Positions 37,251 to 50,586 of a stretch of 64,000 nucleotides of DNA are shown piece after piece. Every line of letters begins with the position of its first letter. Position 1 is the stretch's first letter. The stretch is from Rostratula benghalensis (taxonomy: Eukaryota > Chordata > Aves > Charadriiformes > Rostratulidae). The notes under the pieces were generated by a model. The model did no database searches. It was not told the DNA's origin and saw nothing but the letters and a program-made list of their open reading frames with translations. The stretch spans positions 186,001-250,000 of the forward strand of contig VXAI01000159.1 in NCBI GenBank assembly GCA_013399305.1. The letters run 5' to 3'. The position numbers were made by a program, and so were the translations under genes.

Positions 37251-39365
37251 GTTTCCTCCCAGTCTGATTTGTATCGTTTTAGACAGCATTTTCTTAGTGT
37301 TAACTTATAAAATACTTTTAGTAAAATGCATAAAAGTGAGTCTGTGTTTGTTTCCATCAGTAAGGAGTTTTGGGGATCTTTCAGCCTCTAGCTAGGTAGA
37401 AACAGGTTGACCTGAAAGCTATGAAAAAGCACTGACTCTCACACAGAATTAACATCGATTGTGTTGTGCTGACTACATCTCCAGGATAGGGCTTGTAGCT
37501 AATGTTCAAGCATGATAAACAGAAAATCAAATTCAGAAAATGTACACAAAACTATTTTCTTGCATTAAACTGGCCCCAGACCAAGTGTTATCTCAAATAC
37601 AGCAGATATAAATATATGTTTAACCTATGTGTAGCTAAAAAAAGAAAAGCCGTGGGTGCTAGCAGCATTTGTGTTTTGCATACAACCAGTTGCCTCAGGC
37701 CACTAGAGGCTACTGCAGGCTAGTAGTAATACTCATTTTCCATACTATTCTGCCATTTATTGTTTAAAGAGAGGACATTGAAATAGGAGTTAACAAACTT
37801 TGAAAAAACTAAAATTAAGAACGTGTCTATAAGGAGTGTCTTTGTCTACTCCAAAAATTTTCTGCCAAGAATCTGAACAGTGCAATTAATTAGAAATATA
37901 AACTGTTTTTTACTGTATAGATTAATTAAACTTTGAATCAACTTGTGGTCAGGGGCAGCAAAATTATGAATTTCTCTTTCCTAACCCTCAAAACCTCACA
38001 AAATGTTCTGGTTTGTTCCCAAACACGTGTCTAAACAAACACAGCAGAAATAACCAACTGTTGCCATGAGGTTTGATGAATCCTTTAAACCAATGCAAAT
38101 GATATTAGACTAGAATTGGAACCCTTCCCTCACATCTATTTTGTATTCTCTCTCATTTTCATAAAGGTCATAAAGACTGAGGCCTATATGTCCTCTGTAT
38201 ACTTCAGAAGGTTTTTGTTTTGTTTCATCTCAGAGGTTTCTGCGCTAACATAGCTTGTTATTTACGAAGAAAAAGTCCATCTACACTAAGCAGATGTATC
38301 CAGACCTAAGTAAGTTCACTGTATTTCTAAGTGCACATGGGCACCAATGCTCCTCACCTCTGATAACTGGACAGTATTTTATAACAAACAAGAAGTGAGA
38401 AAAGACATCATTACACTTGGTACCTGGGTGATAATTTCAGGCCTTCAGACAAGTGAATAATAAGCACAATATAAAAGCAGTCATTAGCAGCATTAGCTAG
38501 AACTGTTCTTCAGTTCATGAACGTATTTAACATTGGCTCTTAAAGGAGACTTTTAAAATGAGAGATGAGCTGCTGCAAGGGGAAATGGCAAAAAAAAGAT
38601 TAGGAACTCTAAAGCTGAAGAATTAACATCAAATTGTTGCTGCAAATTTAGTAGCTACTTGATGTTTAAAGAATTTGCAACAGATTCACATTAGTAAAAT
38701 AGCTTTAGAAAGTTAACCTTATTCTATATATGGCAAATGTTGACGTTAGTGGTCACTCCAAAACCAGATTTTCTCCCAACACTGTTTCTACACAGTAGCC
38801 AGCACAACAGCTCACGATCATGAGCTGGTCTTTGAAAACTACCATTGTGCAAGTGAATAACTCAGGAGAGATGATTGTGCAAGTGCACTAGTACAAGGGA
38901 AACTGAATCAGGCTGTACAAACTTCTGTAATTGGCCCAACTGACAGCAATTATCGGATTTTATTTATCATATTAAAAAAAAAAAGTTAGTTAGCTGCTGT
39001 TTCAGAGATTTCCAATTCCACTCTCTAAAGCAAACACGTTTTTGTCCCCAAGATGGCTTTAGCTTATCTTGCTTTACTCCCCATTTCCCAAAGAGGCTGT
39101 GTAGATACCTCTGGCAAAATAATCATATTAGTGGACTTTAAGGCACAAAGGTTATCACCATCAAAATACAGATCAGGAGAGAAACTGGACCACAGCTTGC
39201 ACCGGGATTTATCACCAGCTGGGAATGTCAGCAATGAATGGCTTCAGAGGAGTCCCATCTCCCTCCTGCTGAAATCCTGCTAGTGTAGGGCAACCCAAAC
39301 CTCAGCCAGGCTGGTGGCCCGTGCCTTGCTCTGCCCTAATGGGCACCCCCTTGTGCTCTGCTCAC

Positions 39366-39674
39366 TTTGGGCCACAGCAGCAGAAGGGTGCAGGGAGGTG
39401 GATGCCACACGCTACTGGCAGCATCAGCCTGGAGAACATCCAGAGACAGCTGATGGCTGAGCTGTTCAGGATCCAAATGGAAAAATCCTACTGAAGGGAA
39501 CAGATGTTGGTGGTGCAGGAGGTCTGAAACCAAGGCTACATCTGAATCTAAGTCAAGTTTTGAGTTACACATGCTCTGATTAGGACTATAATGAATTGGC
39601 AGTCTCCAGGGCAGAAAAGTAATCCTGTTTTTTTGGACCAGGAAACTGCTTTTCAGACATTCATGAACTGCCAT
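39366..39674 (-). other. open frame of uncertain status with a good donor
   Basis: A minus-strand frame of 112 codons spans 39336-39674 in a locally GC-richer patch. It contains acidic and Leu-rich stretches (LDLDSDVALVSDLLH, LDPEQLSHQLSLDVLQADA) and meets a strong donor, CCCAAA/GTGAGC, at 39365. A clear acceptor upstream is lacking: the AGs after TTCCTGGTCCAAAAAAACAG or GCCTTGGTTTCAG are mediocre. It may be part of an exon or chance. The length alone is within what random sequence gives in a 64 kb window. Confidence 0.18.
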
Positions 39675-42574
39675 TTTAGCATGTTTTAAGAATATACTGG
39701 ATCATAATATCTTTTCCTATAAATGAAAAACCACCAAAGGAAAAGGGGCTGCATGACATTGTACCAGCAACGATCTTGGCTTTAAAATGTCAGTAACATA
39801 AATTATGGACACAAGTTTCATAAGGGTTTTCTAAGCCTTGACACTACTGCAGATAAAAAAAAAAAAAAAACAACAAAAACATAATAAAGAATATAATGTT
39901 AATTCATCTCCTTCTCAGAGTACAATAGTGGCAGTTTGCTACTCTTTTGGGATCTTGCTCCTGAAGCTTTTGGTGAACCAGGCTGGGCTGGGCTGGCCAG
40001 GCAGCGTCATTGCCACTGCAATGGGATTTTGGAAGTGTATGACCAAGTAGCCTGTAGTACAGTATGCTATACACTGTTGTCTTCCACAGAAAGTACAAAG
40101 GGGGATCAGTAGAAATGGTAGGCTGTTTTATTTTAAACTAAGTTCATTAAAAAAAAAAAAAAAGACACTCAAACGAGAGGCATGGCCAGCAAGGCTGCAG
40201 AAGAGCCAGGGACAGAACCTGAACTACACAAATGTCTGTCCTGTTCCCAAAACAAGGCACATACTAATGGAAGAAGTACTTTTGAAATTTTCGTTTTCCT
40301 TCCTTTGAAATAACAAAACTATCCATGAAAGGCACTGTTATGCAGTAACATTCAGTCACACAAGAGAGAAGAATGCTTTTTCAGTATGAATTTCTGACTG
40401 AGTTTGAAGCTTGCTTTTTTTTTTTTAATTTCAAGTTACATGAAATTCCATTCTGTTCTGTGGAGATTTCAGTAGGTCAGTCATTACAATTAACCTGGGA
40501 AAAAAGGGCACATACAATAGTCTGCACAGTCTTGTTTGTTTCAGACATAAAAAACTTATCAGCAAAAACTGTATTTTTGATGCAAATGTATTCTTGTACA
40601 ACTCCATTGCAATGGAGATGAGACATTCCTCCACAAGTAAAAGAGGAGCTTGCCCAGTAGATAAAAAGAACAAGACATTATCTTAGAACAAGAAAAATAA
40701 GTAAAGTATCTGGAAGGATTAAATCATGCAGAGAAGCTCTCCAGTCAAAACAAAGCGGTCCTTTTGTAAGTTATTTTGTTAAATTTAAAAACAGAGCTTA
40801 TGTTGTCTCAATTCTCCTTGTTGTTTTAAATATCAAATTCAAAGAGCATTCAATATAAAGTATATCTTTTGATTTCAGTTACTGAACATAAGCAGTACAT
40901 GGAAATCAGTGTGAAGACTGGGCTGAAGGGGAATGTAATTTTGAAGATCTAGTGTACACCAGCATGAAATGAGAGGGCTTCTGTTTTGTTCTTATGGGTT
41001 ACTGAGAATCGGATTCTGTTTTGTGGCTTCCTTTTCCTTTTTGTGGAACCTGCACAAGTTGGAAAGTCAGCTTTCAACCTCGAGGAATGACAAAGCCATT
41101 TCACCCTACTTCATTCACTCAGGAATTCCACCTCTGTTCTGCAAGGTGCTGAGGCACAAACAGAACTTTCAAATTGGCACCTAATTAATGTCTCACCGCC
41201 CTCACTGTGCCCCAAGCACTTGCTGCAGCACTTTGCTGAAGAGGGACAAATTTAAGCAGGTACCTAACCAGTTCTTCAACCTGGGATAGATTCCAGTGTA
41301 ATCTGTTGTAGCTCCCTGAAGGCTAATTTGTAGCAAATTTGAGAGCATTCACATTATAAACAGAAAAGAGATTTAACTTAAAAATTTAGTGATGGTTTAA
41401 TCTTTTGCAGTGTTGTGTCAAACTAGGAGTAATTATTGCAGGCAAATCTGGAGAACTGGTGGTGAAATTAATTTTTATTTCTTGTTGAATTTTAATCTCA
41501 AAGTAGGATACCCTAGCTCTTGCTAGAATATATGCTGGTGGAAAGAAAATTTCCAGCGCTAGCACTGGACTTTTCAATAGAAGATCACAAAAAGGATAGT
41601 AGTAATAATTCTGATTTGAAACATCTTAATAACCAAATTCCTTAGACTGTTATAATGATTCATTCTAGAATCTCAATAAGGAGGGCAAAAAATTGAAATA
41701 AAACACCTTAATCATAAGTCATTCAAATGGCAAATGTGAAACAGATTCAAAACCTTATATCCATTTCTTTTTGGTGTTACATGAACAGTCCTCTAATCTG
41801 GAGAGGTTCTTGATACAGCAGCTACAATAATTGTGTAAGTCATGGACATATTAATAACTGTAACTGCACAGTCAGCCATTAAGAGCAGCTCATATTTTAA
41901 GAGGGGACAAACGGGTTTGAGTGTCTTAGTATTCACAAAGAGGATGTTTCTGAAAAGCACTAATAACCTGTTAAAATGCAGATGGATAATTATAATGCAT
42001 TTATACTCGTGCTATATAGCTAAAATTTGTATTATACTTACAAGACAAGGTTATCAAAAAGGGTATGTGAACTGTCTTTTAGTCAGAGAGTTGGTTAAGG
42101 GCTAGATATTTACATTCTGAAATGATTTAATTTTCCCCCATATAGACCTACATGTGTAACCTGAAGCAGGCATTTCAAGACATCTTCCCCATCATTTGCA
42201 TAGCTCACCACACCCTTCAATGACTCTTTAATCCCTGAGAGGGTCAGAGAGAAAAGCTTTTTCTACATAATACAAAAAAAAGCAAAATAAAGAATTTGTG
42301 ACACTCTTCCACATTCTAAAGACATGGAAGAAAAAGTTCCTGCTGAGAGAGTGGCTGCCAATTCGCTCTGGTTTTCCAGTGTCATTCCCCAGCCTATGCC
42401 CACTGCTAAGTGACTTTCAGACTTCAGCGCTGGTAATATTTATGCTGTCAGTCAGTCAGTGATTTTTACCAAGGTGCTACATTGAAATAATGAAAATAAT
42501 GGCAAAATTCAACTGTAGGGAAGTTCTTCACATACCATTAATGTTTATTATCTCTATAAGCAAATACGTCTTAC

Positions 42575-42611
42575 CATACAAATGTGTAGCCCCACAGTGA
42601 GCCTTTAAGAT
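42575..42611 (-). CDS. weak candidate small exon, 37 bases
   Basis: On the minus strand a strong acceptor (TATTTTGTTCTTTTCAG) and a strong donor (TATG/GTAAGA) are 37 bases apart. Two frames are open, ILKAHCGATHLY (phase 0-1) and LKGSLWGYTFV (phase 1-2), so coding status cannot be decided. A non-coding RNA exon is equally possible. Confidence 0.15.
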
Positions 42612-44158
42612 CTGAAAAGAACAAAATAGTGATGGCACTGTGGAACAACTTATCTGTTAGAACATTCACTGACTAAATCCCTTCTATTTATTAATACTAA
42701 AGAAAAAATGTGAATACCATGTGCAACGTGCCAGCAGAGCATTAGAGAGGAGAAGAGCAGCAGCATGTATTGAGGTTAGATTTTTGATTTTCATTAAAAT
42801 AAGAGGAATGAGGAAACCAGAACTGCTTCTTCAATACAAACCCCTAGTTAAGTCAAAACTCACTAAGAGGCAAAGAATTTAAAATAATGTATTGTTGTAG
42901 CAGAAAAAAAAGTATAGTAATGAAGTAAAACAACCCTTTGTTAACAGTGATCCTTATTTACATACTTGGATCAACAGAAAGGAATATTTAGTAATTTGTA
43001 TTAACATGCTACTCTACATCGTTAAGTTTCAGAAACAGTTCCCAACCCAATAGAAGGAATAAAACTTCAATCACAGTCAACTGAGTTTGGCCCAACGTAG
43101 GAGGAAAATTTCATGATTAATTCTGTTGGCCCATGCATAGGTGGCTGGAAAACAGATTAAACAGATCCACTAAAACATCATTTGCCCGTATCAATGCTGA
43201 AGGCCCATAGTTAAGTTAGATGACTGAAGCTCTTATACAGCTTTAAAATTTTCCTCTTCTTATTTCTTTATTCTACTTATAACTCCCTCAGAGCAAATTT
43301 GTCCCTCTTATTGCTCAGAGATTCACAATATCCAAAATTTCTCAGACTCTAAAAATTTGTTTTACTAAGCCAGTTGTCAAGAACGTATTTTAGTACTTCT
43401 CAATTTCCTTCAAATACCATCATGAATAGCGAATGCTTGCATTCCTTTCTGAAATGTCATTATTGTTCATATAAAATTTAAAAAAAAAATCTATTTGGTG
43501 GAGACTATTGCATTTTCTAGTCAATTTGTACTGTCTCATTTTCCATCATTTGTCCCGAGTAATCACATTGCTCAGCCCTGATTAACTTGATTCATAGCTT
43601 TTAACCTATTTTAATTGTTTATAATTGATTTTCATGTCTTATTAATCATGAAAGTTATCTCCTATATATTGATCTCAAACCTCCATTCTTCACTAGTTTT
43701 CTGCCTTAGTTCAAGTATTTGAATGCTTTACAAAAGAAGGCAGTGTCATCTCGGGGACTGATGGCCTTGTTATTTGGAAATATTTTGGGTCTTTTGTTTT
43801 TTTCCTTTAGAATGCAAATTCCTTGATCATTTTCCAACTCTTTGCATCTTGTTGTTGGGTGGTGGATTTGGTCTTCTGGAGAGTCTTCCAGAATGTGGGA
43901 AGTTTGTGGTTGGCAGAGATGGCCTGGAAAAAGTAATGTGGCAGAAAAGTTACAAAGACCCCTGGGGGCTGAAATGAAGTCTTATGGCAAGACATGAGCT
44001 AGAGCGATTCTGATGTTCGTCTGAAGTACTTTGGGGTCCCAAACGGCCCTGGAACAGCTTGAATACCAGAAATTACATGTATGATTGACAGGTGTATATT
44101 CTACACCCCCCTAGATGTGCCAAGTGCAGCTGATACTCTTTTCCGAAGAGTCTGAAGA

Positions 44159-44198
44159 ACAAAGTTCTCTAAATTAAGGAAACAAAGTTCTCTAAATT
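44159..44198 (+). repeat. short tandem duplication, 23-base period
   Basis: ACAAAGTTCTCTAAATT is present twice without change, at 44159-44175 and 44182-44198. This is a local duplication in otherwise unremarkable non-coding sequence. Confidence 0.9.
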
Positions 44199-45249
44199 GA
44201 AGATGACGTCTCTGTTTCCATCTATTGTCTCTGGATAAAGCAACAATTTCAGCAACTACTATTTAAGGTCGTTCAATGAATACTTAATTTAAATATTGTT
44301 TGTTTGCAAACTCCTCATAGATTCTCTATGAGATGCAGAACTGGGACACATTCTCTGGCCCTTAATTGAATGGCCCTCATTTTCTGCTTGCACTCAGAAT
44401 ATTCTCACAAATAAATTTTACTTTCTTACTAAAGGTAATTTTGGATGGTGGCCTGAGAGAGTTCTTTATGAATCCTATCTTTCAGAAACTCCATGGATGA
44501 CACAGGCTCAAAAGCTGCATTCAACTGCACAAATATTTTCCCTTTCTATTTCAATACCCCTTGATAATAAGCCCTTTTCCCAAATAATCAAGGACAGCAT
44601 ATTTCCGTTGCACACTGAGGTGTTAATAGTGAACCGCTCAGCTTTTTTCCCAAAATACTACATAGTACTCTAATACCGTCTATACTTCGATTTCTTTTTC
44701 AAAACTTTTATTAAAAAAAATCTGTGACAGGCAGTATTTTCAGAAAGGAACAGTTGTTGCATCCCCAGATCAGCTGCAGGCAGCAACATTCAAACGCGCT
44801 GTGGATTTAATGTCCACTTGATTTATACACCTTTCCTCAAGGACTCTACCCCTGGCACGGCGAATCAGCAAAGTTTCTAGTGTTTTCATTCCACTTACAA
44901 TGATAATCACGAGGCAGAGGGCAAGCACCAACCAATCACAACCAACATAATCATTGTTTAGTTACTGGGTCTCTAATAAAGAGACTTCAGATTTGCTCTC
45001 CTGAAATAAAATAGCGTGATTTAAATAAACGAACGTAACAAAACATTAGTAGATGATATAAAAGCAACACTTTCTCTCAGCCTTATACTAGACTGAAGCG
45101 TTCCATTACTGAAATCAATTTCACAAGCCTTTTCTTTTCTCTGTGCTTTTCATTTTACAGCTTTAACAAGTAAACAGTGTATAAGTAAAGAAATGTAAAT
45201 ATTAAGAGGTCTGGTTTTGCTATTGAGACTGAAAAATAATCAGATTTAC

Positions 45250-46090
45250 TAAATCAGGACACAATCACAGATACCACATTGCACAGTGTCTTGTACTGAA
45301 AGCTGACGTGGCTGGTATAATTAAATGTGACACTTGTTCACTGGAAAAAAACCCATGCCTGTGAACACAAGGGCTATCCAAAGAAGACCATAGGAAGGTG
45401 CCAGTGTAGCAGAGAGAGTTAACTGAGAGCAAGCAGGGCCCACCCAAAGAGAGATTTTGCAAGTGGGAGAGTGAGTCACAGAGCAGTTACACAAGTGGAT
45501 TTGCACATTGGCCCAAAAGGAGAGTAAGTGAGAGAGATTTGCAAATAGCTTACGTGTACAGAAGCAAACCCAGTGCAGCTCCAAGTTAAAGGAAAGCTTT
45601 TATTGCACAGTATTGGACTGGAAAGACAATACAAACTTTTAAAGTCCTGTGGGGACCAACTTGTTGTCATTTAGTGGTACAAAAGAGAGAAAATCAGGGG
45701 GTGGACCTTCAGTAGGATACCCCAGCAGTAGCTGGGTGGCCCCAAGTAAAACACCTCCCACGTTAGTAGAACAGCAGGTCCAGCAGCAGCTCTCTGCATC
45801 CTTGGAGGATTTGCTTGTAGTATGTCACTGTTTGACACTACAGGCTCTCAGATATAAGGACGTTGTGTGCCTTCCTCTCTCTCCAGGCTTTTCTGGGAAT
45901 CTGGTATAGCTGTTCACTCTGGCTTGGATTTACCCTGACTCGTGTGCACCTACAAGGAGGTTTTGTTCCCTTGCCTCACTGTCCTCTTTGGACACACCTA
46001 TGTAGAAGTAGGCACAGTTGTACATATGTTGGGTTCAAGCAGACAAAACCAAAATACTTTCCCATTTACACACATACTTGCTAAAGCAAT
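45250..46090. other. compositionally distinct block, unclassified
   Basis: This 0.8 kb block is less AT-rich than its flanks and carries several overlapping open frames on both strands. A plus-strand frame includes LVEQQVQQQLSASLEDLLV. The left half is purine-rich (many GAGAG and AAAGAGAG steps) and the right half is pyrimidine-rich on the plus strand. I see no CR1, no clear long terminal repeats and no convincing splice sites on both sides. It could be an old retroelement piece or a non-coding transcript; I cannot classify it. Confidence 0.3.
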
Positions 46091-47783
46091 ACCACCGAGA
46101 ATGCCTATTTTGTGTAGAAAATGTATTCCTTTTTTTTAAATAAATATTTTTTAACCAAAACAACTTCCTACAATCACAAACAAGCCCGATCTACTAATTA
46201 TGCTTTCTTTGTGGGGAGAGGCCAAAGCATTCTGAGGCCTGATCAGCATTGTACCTAAGTGTCTACCATTAACCGTTTTCAGCTGCTGCTCTCCACTCCA
46301 CCAGGAATTTTTTTTCAATGCCACTTTCATAAAATTACAGTGAAATGACATTAATGTTTAATTCATGTGGGAAAAACATAATAGTTCATGCATTTTTACT
46401 TAATATATACTTGTTATTATTTTTACATCATTTCACAATGTAGTAATGTCACAGAATGTTCTATTCCCGTTGTTATAATGAAAGAAGAGTTGGAAAATTG
46501 CTATTTCATACTGAGTGAAACAATTACCTTTTTGCTACACTCACGTTTTTTTGTTTATGTTTTTTTTTTTTTTTTAATTAGTTTGGCATTTCTTTAATAA
46601 GCAGCTTAACTTGTACTGTAAAATAAAGTATAACATGTAAGTATTAAACGTCAAATTATGTTTTTCTGACAGTTTCTATTTTGTATCTAAATTGAAACAT
46701 CAAAATGGTTGCAGAATAAGAAAATAAGGAAAAAAAAAAAAAGATGATTTGGTCAGCTTTACATTTCTATTTATCAAAGAACACAGTAACTGAACAGTGA
46801 AGTCACCAACTGTCCACATGAAGATAATGCTCCATGGAAAGAGCTCTGGCTGTTTCAGCTCAACTCGTGGGTATGTTCATAATTTTAACTTTGCTGGTCC
46901 CTAGTTTGAATTCAGGTCAAACGCCAGTTTGTAGCAAGACTTGTAGCAAGGGAGGAGAAAAATGACACCTACTCCATGCTTCCTCCTAACTGGGATTTGG
47001 AACGAGAGTGAACCTTCTGTTACTGCCAGCTTTTCTTAATGTGGCACCATCAAGGCCCTCTAGAAATATGGTATCATGTGTGGGTCAGGCTTTCTTCCCT
47101 GCTATTTCTACCAGTGAATAGCTTTTGTACAGATTTCCATATTCTAGACTACATTAATTATTCATTACATAATTTCTGTGAACACTTCTTGGTATCTCAG
47201 TCACTGTTCATTTCGACTGGGCATATGGGTCACAAGCCTCCCTGATTAAGTAACCGTGTCACTTAGTATCAGCTACTTGGAATAAACATGAGTCTGAATT
47301 CGAAATTCACCCTCTGCGACTCTGCTGTGATATTTCTTTTAAAACTCTAGGAGCATTAAAGGCTGTTGTGCTGACTCAATGATAGAAGCATTTGTCCAGA
47401 GTCCAGAATTCTAACCATTAACTTCTGTTACATACAAATAATATCAGATTGTGAACAGGTTTTCCTATATAGGATCTAGGATAAAAATGAGTATCAGTAT
47501 CAGAAAAATCAGTACCAGACTCACAAAAATATCTGAAATGTGACGAGTACTAAATGCTGTCTGACAAACTTTTATATGACATGCTGAATTTTGAAAAATT
47601 TTATTTGATTATTGACTGGTAGATTTTAAGATTTTTACCTGGTTTTTAACTTGTAAAGACTTTCTAATAGCTCATTCATGTTGGATATCTTATCACATGC
47701 TTTGATTTGTAATACAAGCAAGAGGGTCACAGAGCTCCATGATAAAAGAACGATGTTAAATAAATATGTGTGCCACACAAGAC

Positions 47784-47816
47784 GGGGGGGGGAAAAGGAA
47801 AAAAAAAAAAAAAAAA
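47784..47816. repeat. G9 run followed by an A18 run
   Basis: Nine consecutive G, then AAAAGG, then eighteen A. No retrocopied gene or matching target-site duplication was recognised upstream, so it is recorded as simple sequence. Long mononucleotide runs like this are also places where sequence or assembly errors occur. Confidence 0.85.
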
Positions 47817-48130
47817 GATGTTACAGAGCAGAATTCAAGAGGAGAACGGTGGCACTGCAGACATAAATGCTACTAGGCTTGGTGATACACAAAGGGAACA
47901 ACAACCCTACTCTCCCTGCACGGAACGATGACTGGAATTGACCCTGATCCCAGATTAGCAGTCAGGCATGTCACTGGAAACTTTTACATAACCGTGTGAC
48001 AGATGTCAAAGAGCATACACGGGATGACTGCATCCTAAGAGTCAGGATAAACTGCAGTTATAACTGATGTGCAGTTCTTATGCTTCCCAGGATGAAATAA
48101 GATGGGTTGCAGGGTGTGCTCAGTCATGGC

Positions 48131-48204
48131 AGCGCGCATTCGAACGGGCTCTCTCATCTTTATTCCCCGTTCGTGCCTCTCAACACTGGAGCTCTCGCTG
48201 CGTG
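48131..48204. other. CpG-dense patch
   Basis: Eight CpG dinucleotides fall between 48133 and 48202, including GCGCGC, in surroundings that are nearly CpG-free. It is too short to be a conventional CpG island. It may be a small promoter, a regulatory element or unmethylated coding sequence. A minus-strand frame with low Cys crosses it (VERHERGIKMREPVRMRAAM), with two in-frame ATGs, but no donor follows. Confidence 0.4.
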
Positions 48205-50147
48205 TACTCTCAACTGGAGAAAAACTGTTCTTCATTCCTGATTTTAAGATCTCTTTTTGATTGATCCACTTGGACTGTTTTTACCACAAAACCCCAACGT
48301 AACAGGGAATCAGTCACCTACAATAAAATATTGCCATCTCCAGGAAGCAGTTATTCTGCACCTGCAAAACTTCCCATCCACACGCTAAAAATATAAAAAA
48401 AAAAGCTGATGAACTTGGGACCCTATAAAAGTAGTGATACAAACAAGATCCTAGGAAGTACATCCTATATCACAAGAAATGCCTGAAAATCTTTTACAAA
48501 TTAGAATTGTTTAATAGTTTATGCAAAATTACAGTTTTTCCTAAACGCGCCTGAAATATGAGATTTCTGAATGAGATTATAATTAATATTGACTCAATTT
48601 CAAGATAGAATTTGAAGCTCTATCTTGCATTTACCTACCATCAATAGCAAACTGATTGAACAAAAACTAACAAAAACAAATTGGCCAGTCTGTTACATGG
48701 GCCAGTGATTTCACCTGCACTACCACCCCAGAATTCTTTGTGGAGCAAATCTTCCTCATTTGTAATAGGAAGAAATAAGAAGGGACAGTGCAGCAATAGA
48801 GCAGCAAAGGACTGGCTGCTTGTACCAGGAATACTTAAAAGAACGCAGAAGGTGTAAATGCAATATGAAGTTTAAAATTTGGCTTAATTGAATATTTTTA
48901 CTATTTTGCATCTTATCAGTAAGCCTCTGTCTTTTTCACTTGAATGCTGCATTTCACAAATGAAGTGTTCTGGACTTTTTAGCTTTGCAAGAAAAGTCAG
49001 ACTTGATCTACTTACGGCATTTAAAGCTGTCAACAATGTTTTTCATTTCAGACAGTAGAAAAATCCCAGGATTGCTAAGTCTTGAACACTGGACCTGGAC
49101 ACTTGGAGTACGGCTGGGAAGCTGTCCCACTCACAATTGTTTTTTGAGGCTCCCCAAAGACTCAGACACGTGCACACTCTTTGAAAACAATAGGAAAAAT
49201 GTCTGAAACCCTCATACAAGTGGCAGATGAATTTCACTGTGTGAAAATCTGTCTTACAGAAAGAGAGATACAGAGTTAGATTAAGTAAATATCCCCACCC
49301 TTACTGTATTACACGGAAATCTCCCTGTTAGTTTGAAGAAAGACAGGTAGGATTGCAGGAAACAAACTTTTCTTTGTTAGGCTAAAAATTACAAGTTTAG
49401 CATGGCCTGAAATTCCAGAGGTTTTTGAATTCTAGCCAAGCCTCCTGCTTGCGGTTCTCTAGGTTATTGTAGACAGACCATGTTTATCCACTTACACTCC
49501 CATTATGGTCAATGATGGTGCATAATCAAGCAATACCTATTCTAGATGACAGAAACAAAATCTCCTCTGAATTTCCATCGCCCTCCCGTCGACTGTAAGA
49601 ACTGAGCTGGTCCTAAGTTTGTTCAATGCTGAAACTAAACTGACTGTATTATACACACTCGTCCTCCCAATGTGCTATGTCAGGAAGCCTCAAATTAGCC
49701 TTTTAACCCTCCCATCCCATTCATACATATGCTGAGCAGCCTGCAGCTCTCACATTACCATTGCCCCATGCGTTACGTGTTCTCTGTCACACAGCAGGAG
49801 ACACACAGACTGAATTGTGGCATAGTTTCCAACAGCACTGTTATTTCAGGCAGTCCTGTATATGGAAAATTCTGTTTATTAGTCTTGTGGATTGCTGCAA
49901 TATCTAAAGCCTTCAATGCCCTTGAAAAACACGGACAAGTGTCTTCTTATGAAAATGATATTATGTGAAAATAAGCAAGAGTGGCCAATTTGAAATCCAA
50001 AGGAGTTCAGCTATCTGCTCCAGCGGAGCTGGAATTTCAGCAATGGCCTACGAATATAAATCATATAAACTGTTATATTCCCAGGCTCTAAGCTTTCCCT
50101 CTGTGCAGACACTCCTGGTAGAGATGAAACAATGCTAAGGTACTTAC

Positions 50148-50344
50148 GGCTCTTTCTTTTTTAACAAATATATCCACATCTCTCCCTGTGAGCCTTCCCA
50201 AACAAGGTAGGGAAAAAATCAATGCTGTAGATGTGCCCTTACATGTGTAGTACCTCAGTGCTTTGGTGATCAAAGATACATCAAGGCCTGACCTTCCTAG
50301 CCCATCATACTCAACTTGACCTGATGTCACCGCTGTCATGGTAC
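50148..50344 (-). CDS. candidate coding exon, 65 codons, ending at a perfect donor
   Basis: The minus-strand frame ends exactly at AGAGCC/GTAAGT, the vertebrate donor consensus after the cut. It reads MTAVTSGQVEYDGLG, RSGLDVSLITKALRYYTCKG and GRLTGRDVDIFVKKERA. Glycine, aspartate and lysine are well represented and Cys is low in this part. The acceptor is the weak point: GATGTTATGCAG at 50345-50346 is poorly pyrimidine-rich, so the true start could differ. A second 105-codon frame lies just upstream on the same strand (50464-50781). The two may belong to one decayed gene or element. Product unknown. Confidence 0.3.
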
Positions 50345-50586
50345 CTGCATAACATCTTTTGTGCCTACAGAGACATTTGTCTTGTACCACACAAATCCAT
50401 GCAAATCCATGTAAACAGCTGAAAGGAGCTTCCTTTGGACTTCACCTTAGAAAACACTGTTATTCAGTGAGAGGGGGAAACTACTGAGGCCTCCTCACTT
50501 AACTGTAACTTAACTTTGCCTCCCAAAGGAGACACGAAGTGCCTTACAAGAAAGGTCTCCATGACCTTGGGGGAGAAAGGAGGATT

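Noticed and set aside
39855..39870. A16 run, and similar A runs at 34880 and 40149, as possible retrocopy tails
   Set aside because: No recognisable gene sequence precedes them and no target-site duplications were seen, so simple sequence is the better reading.
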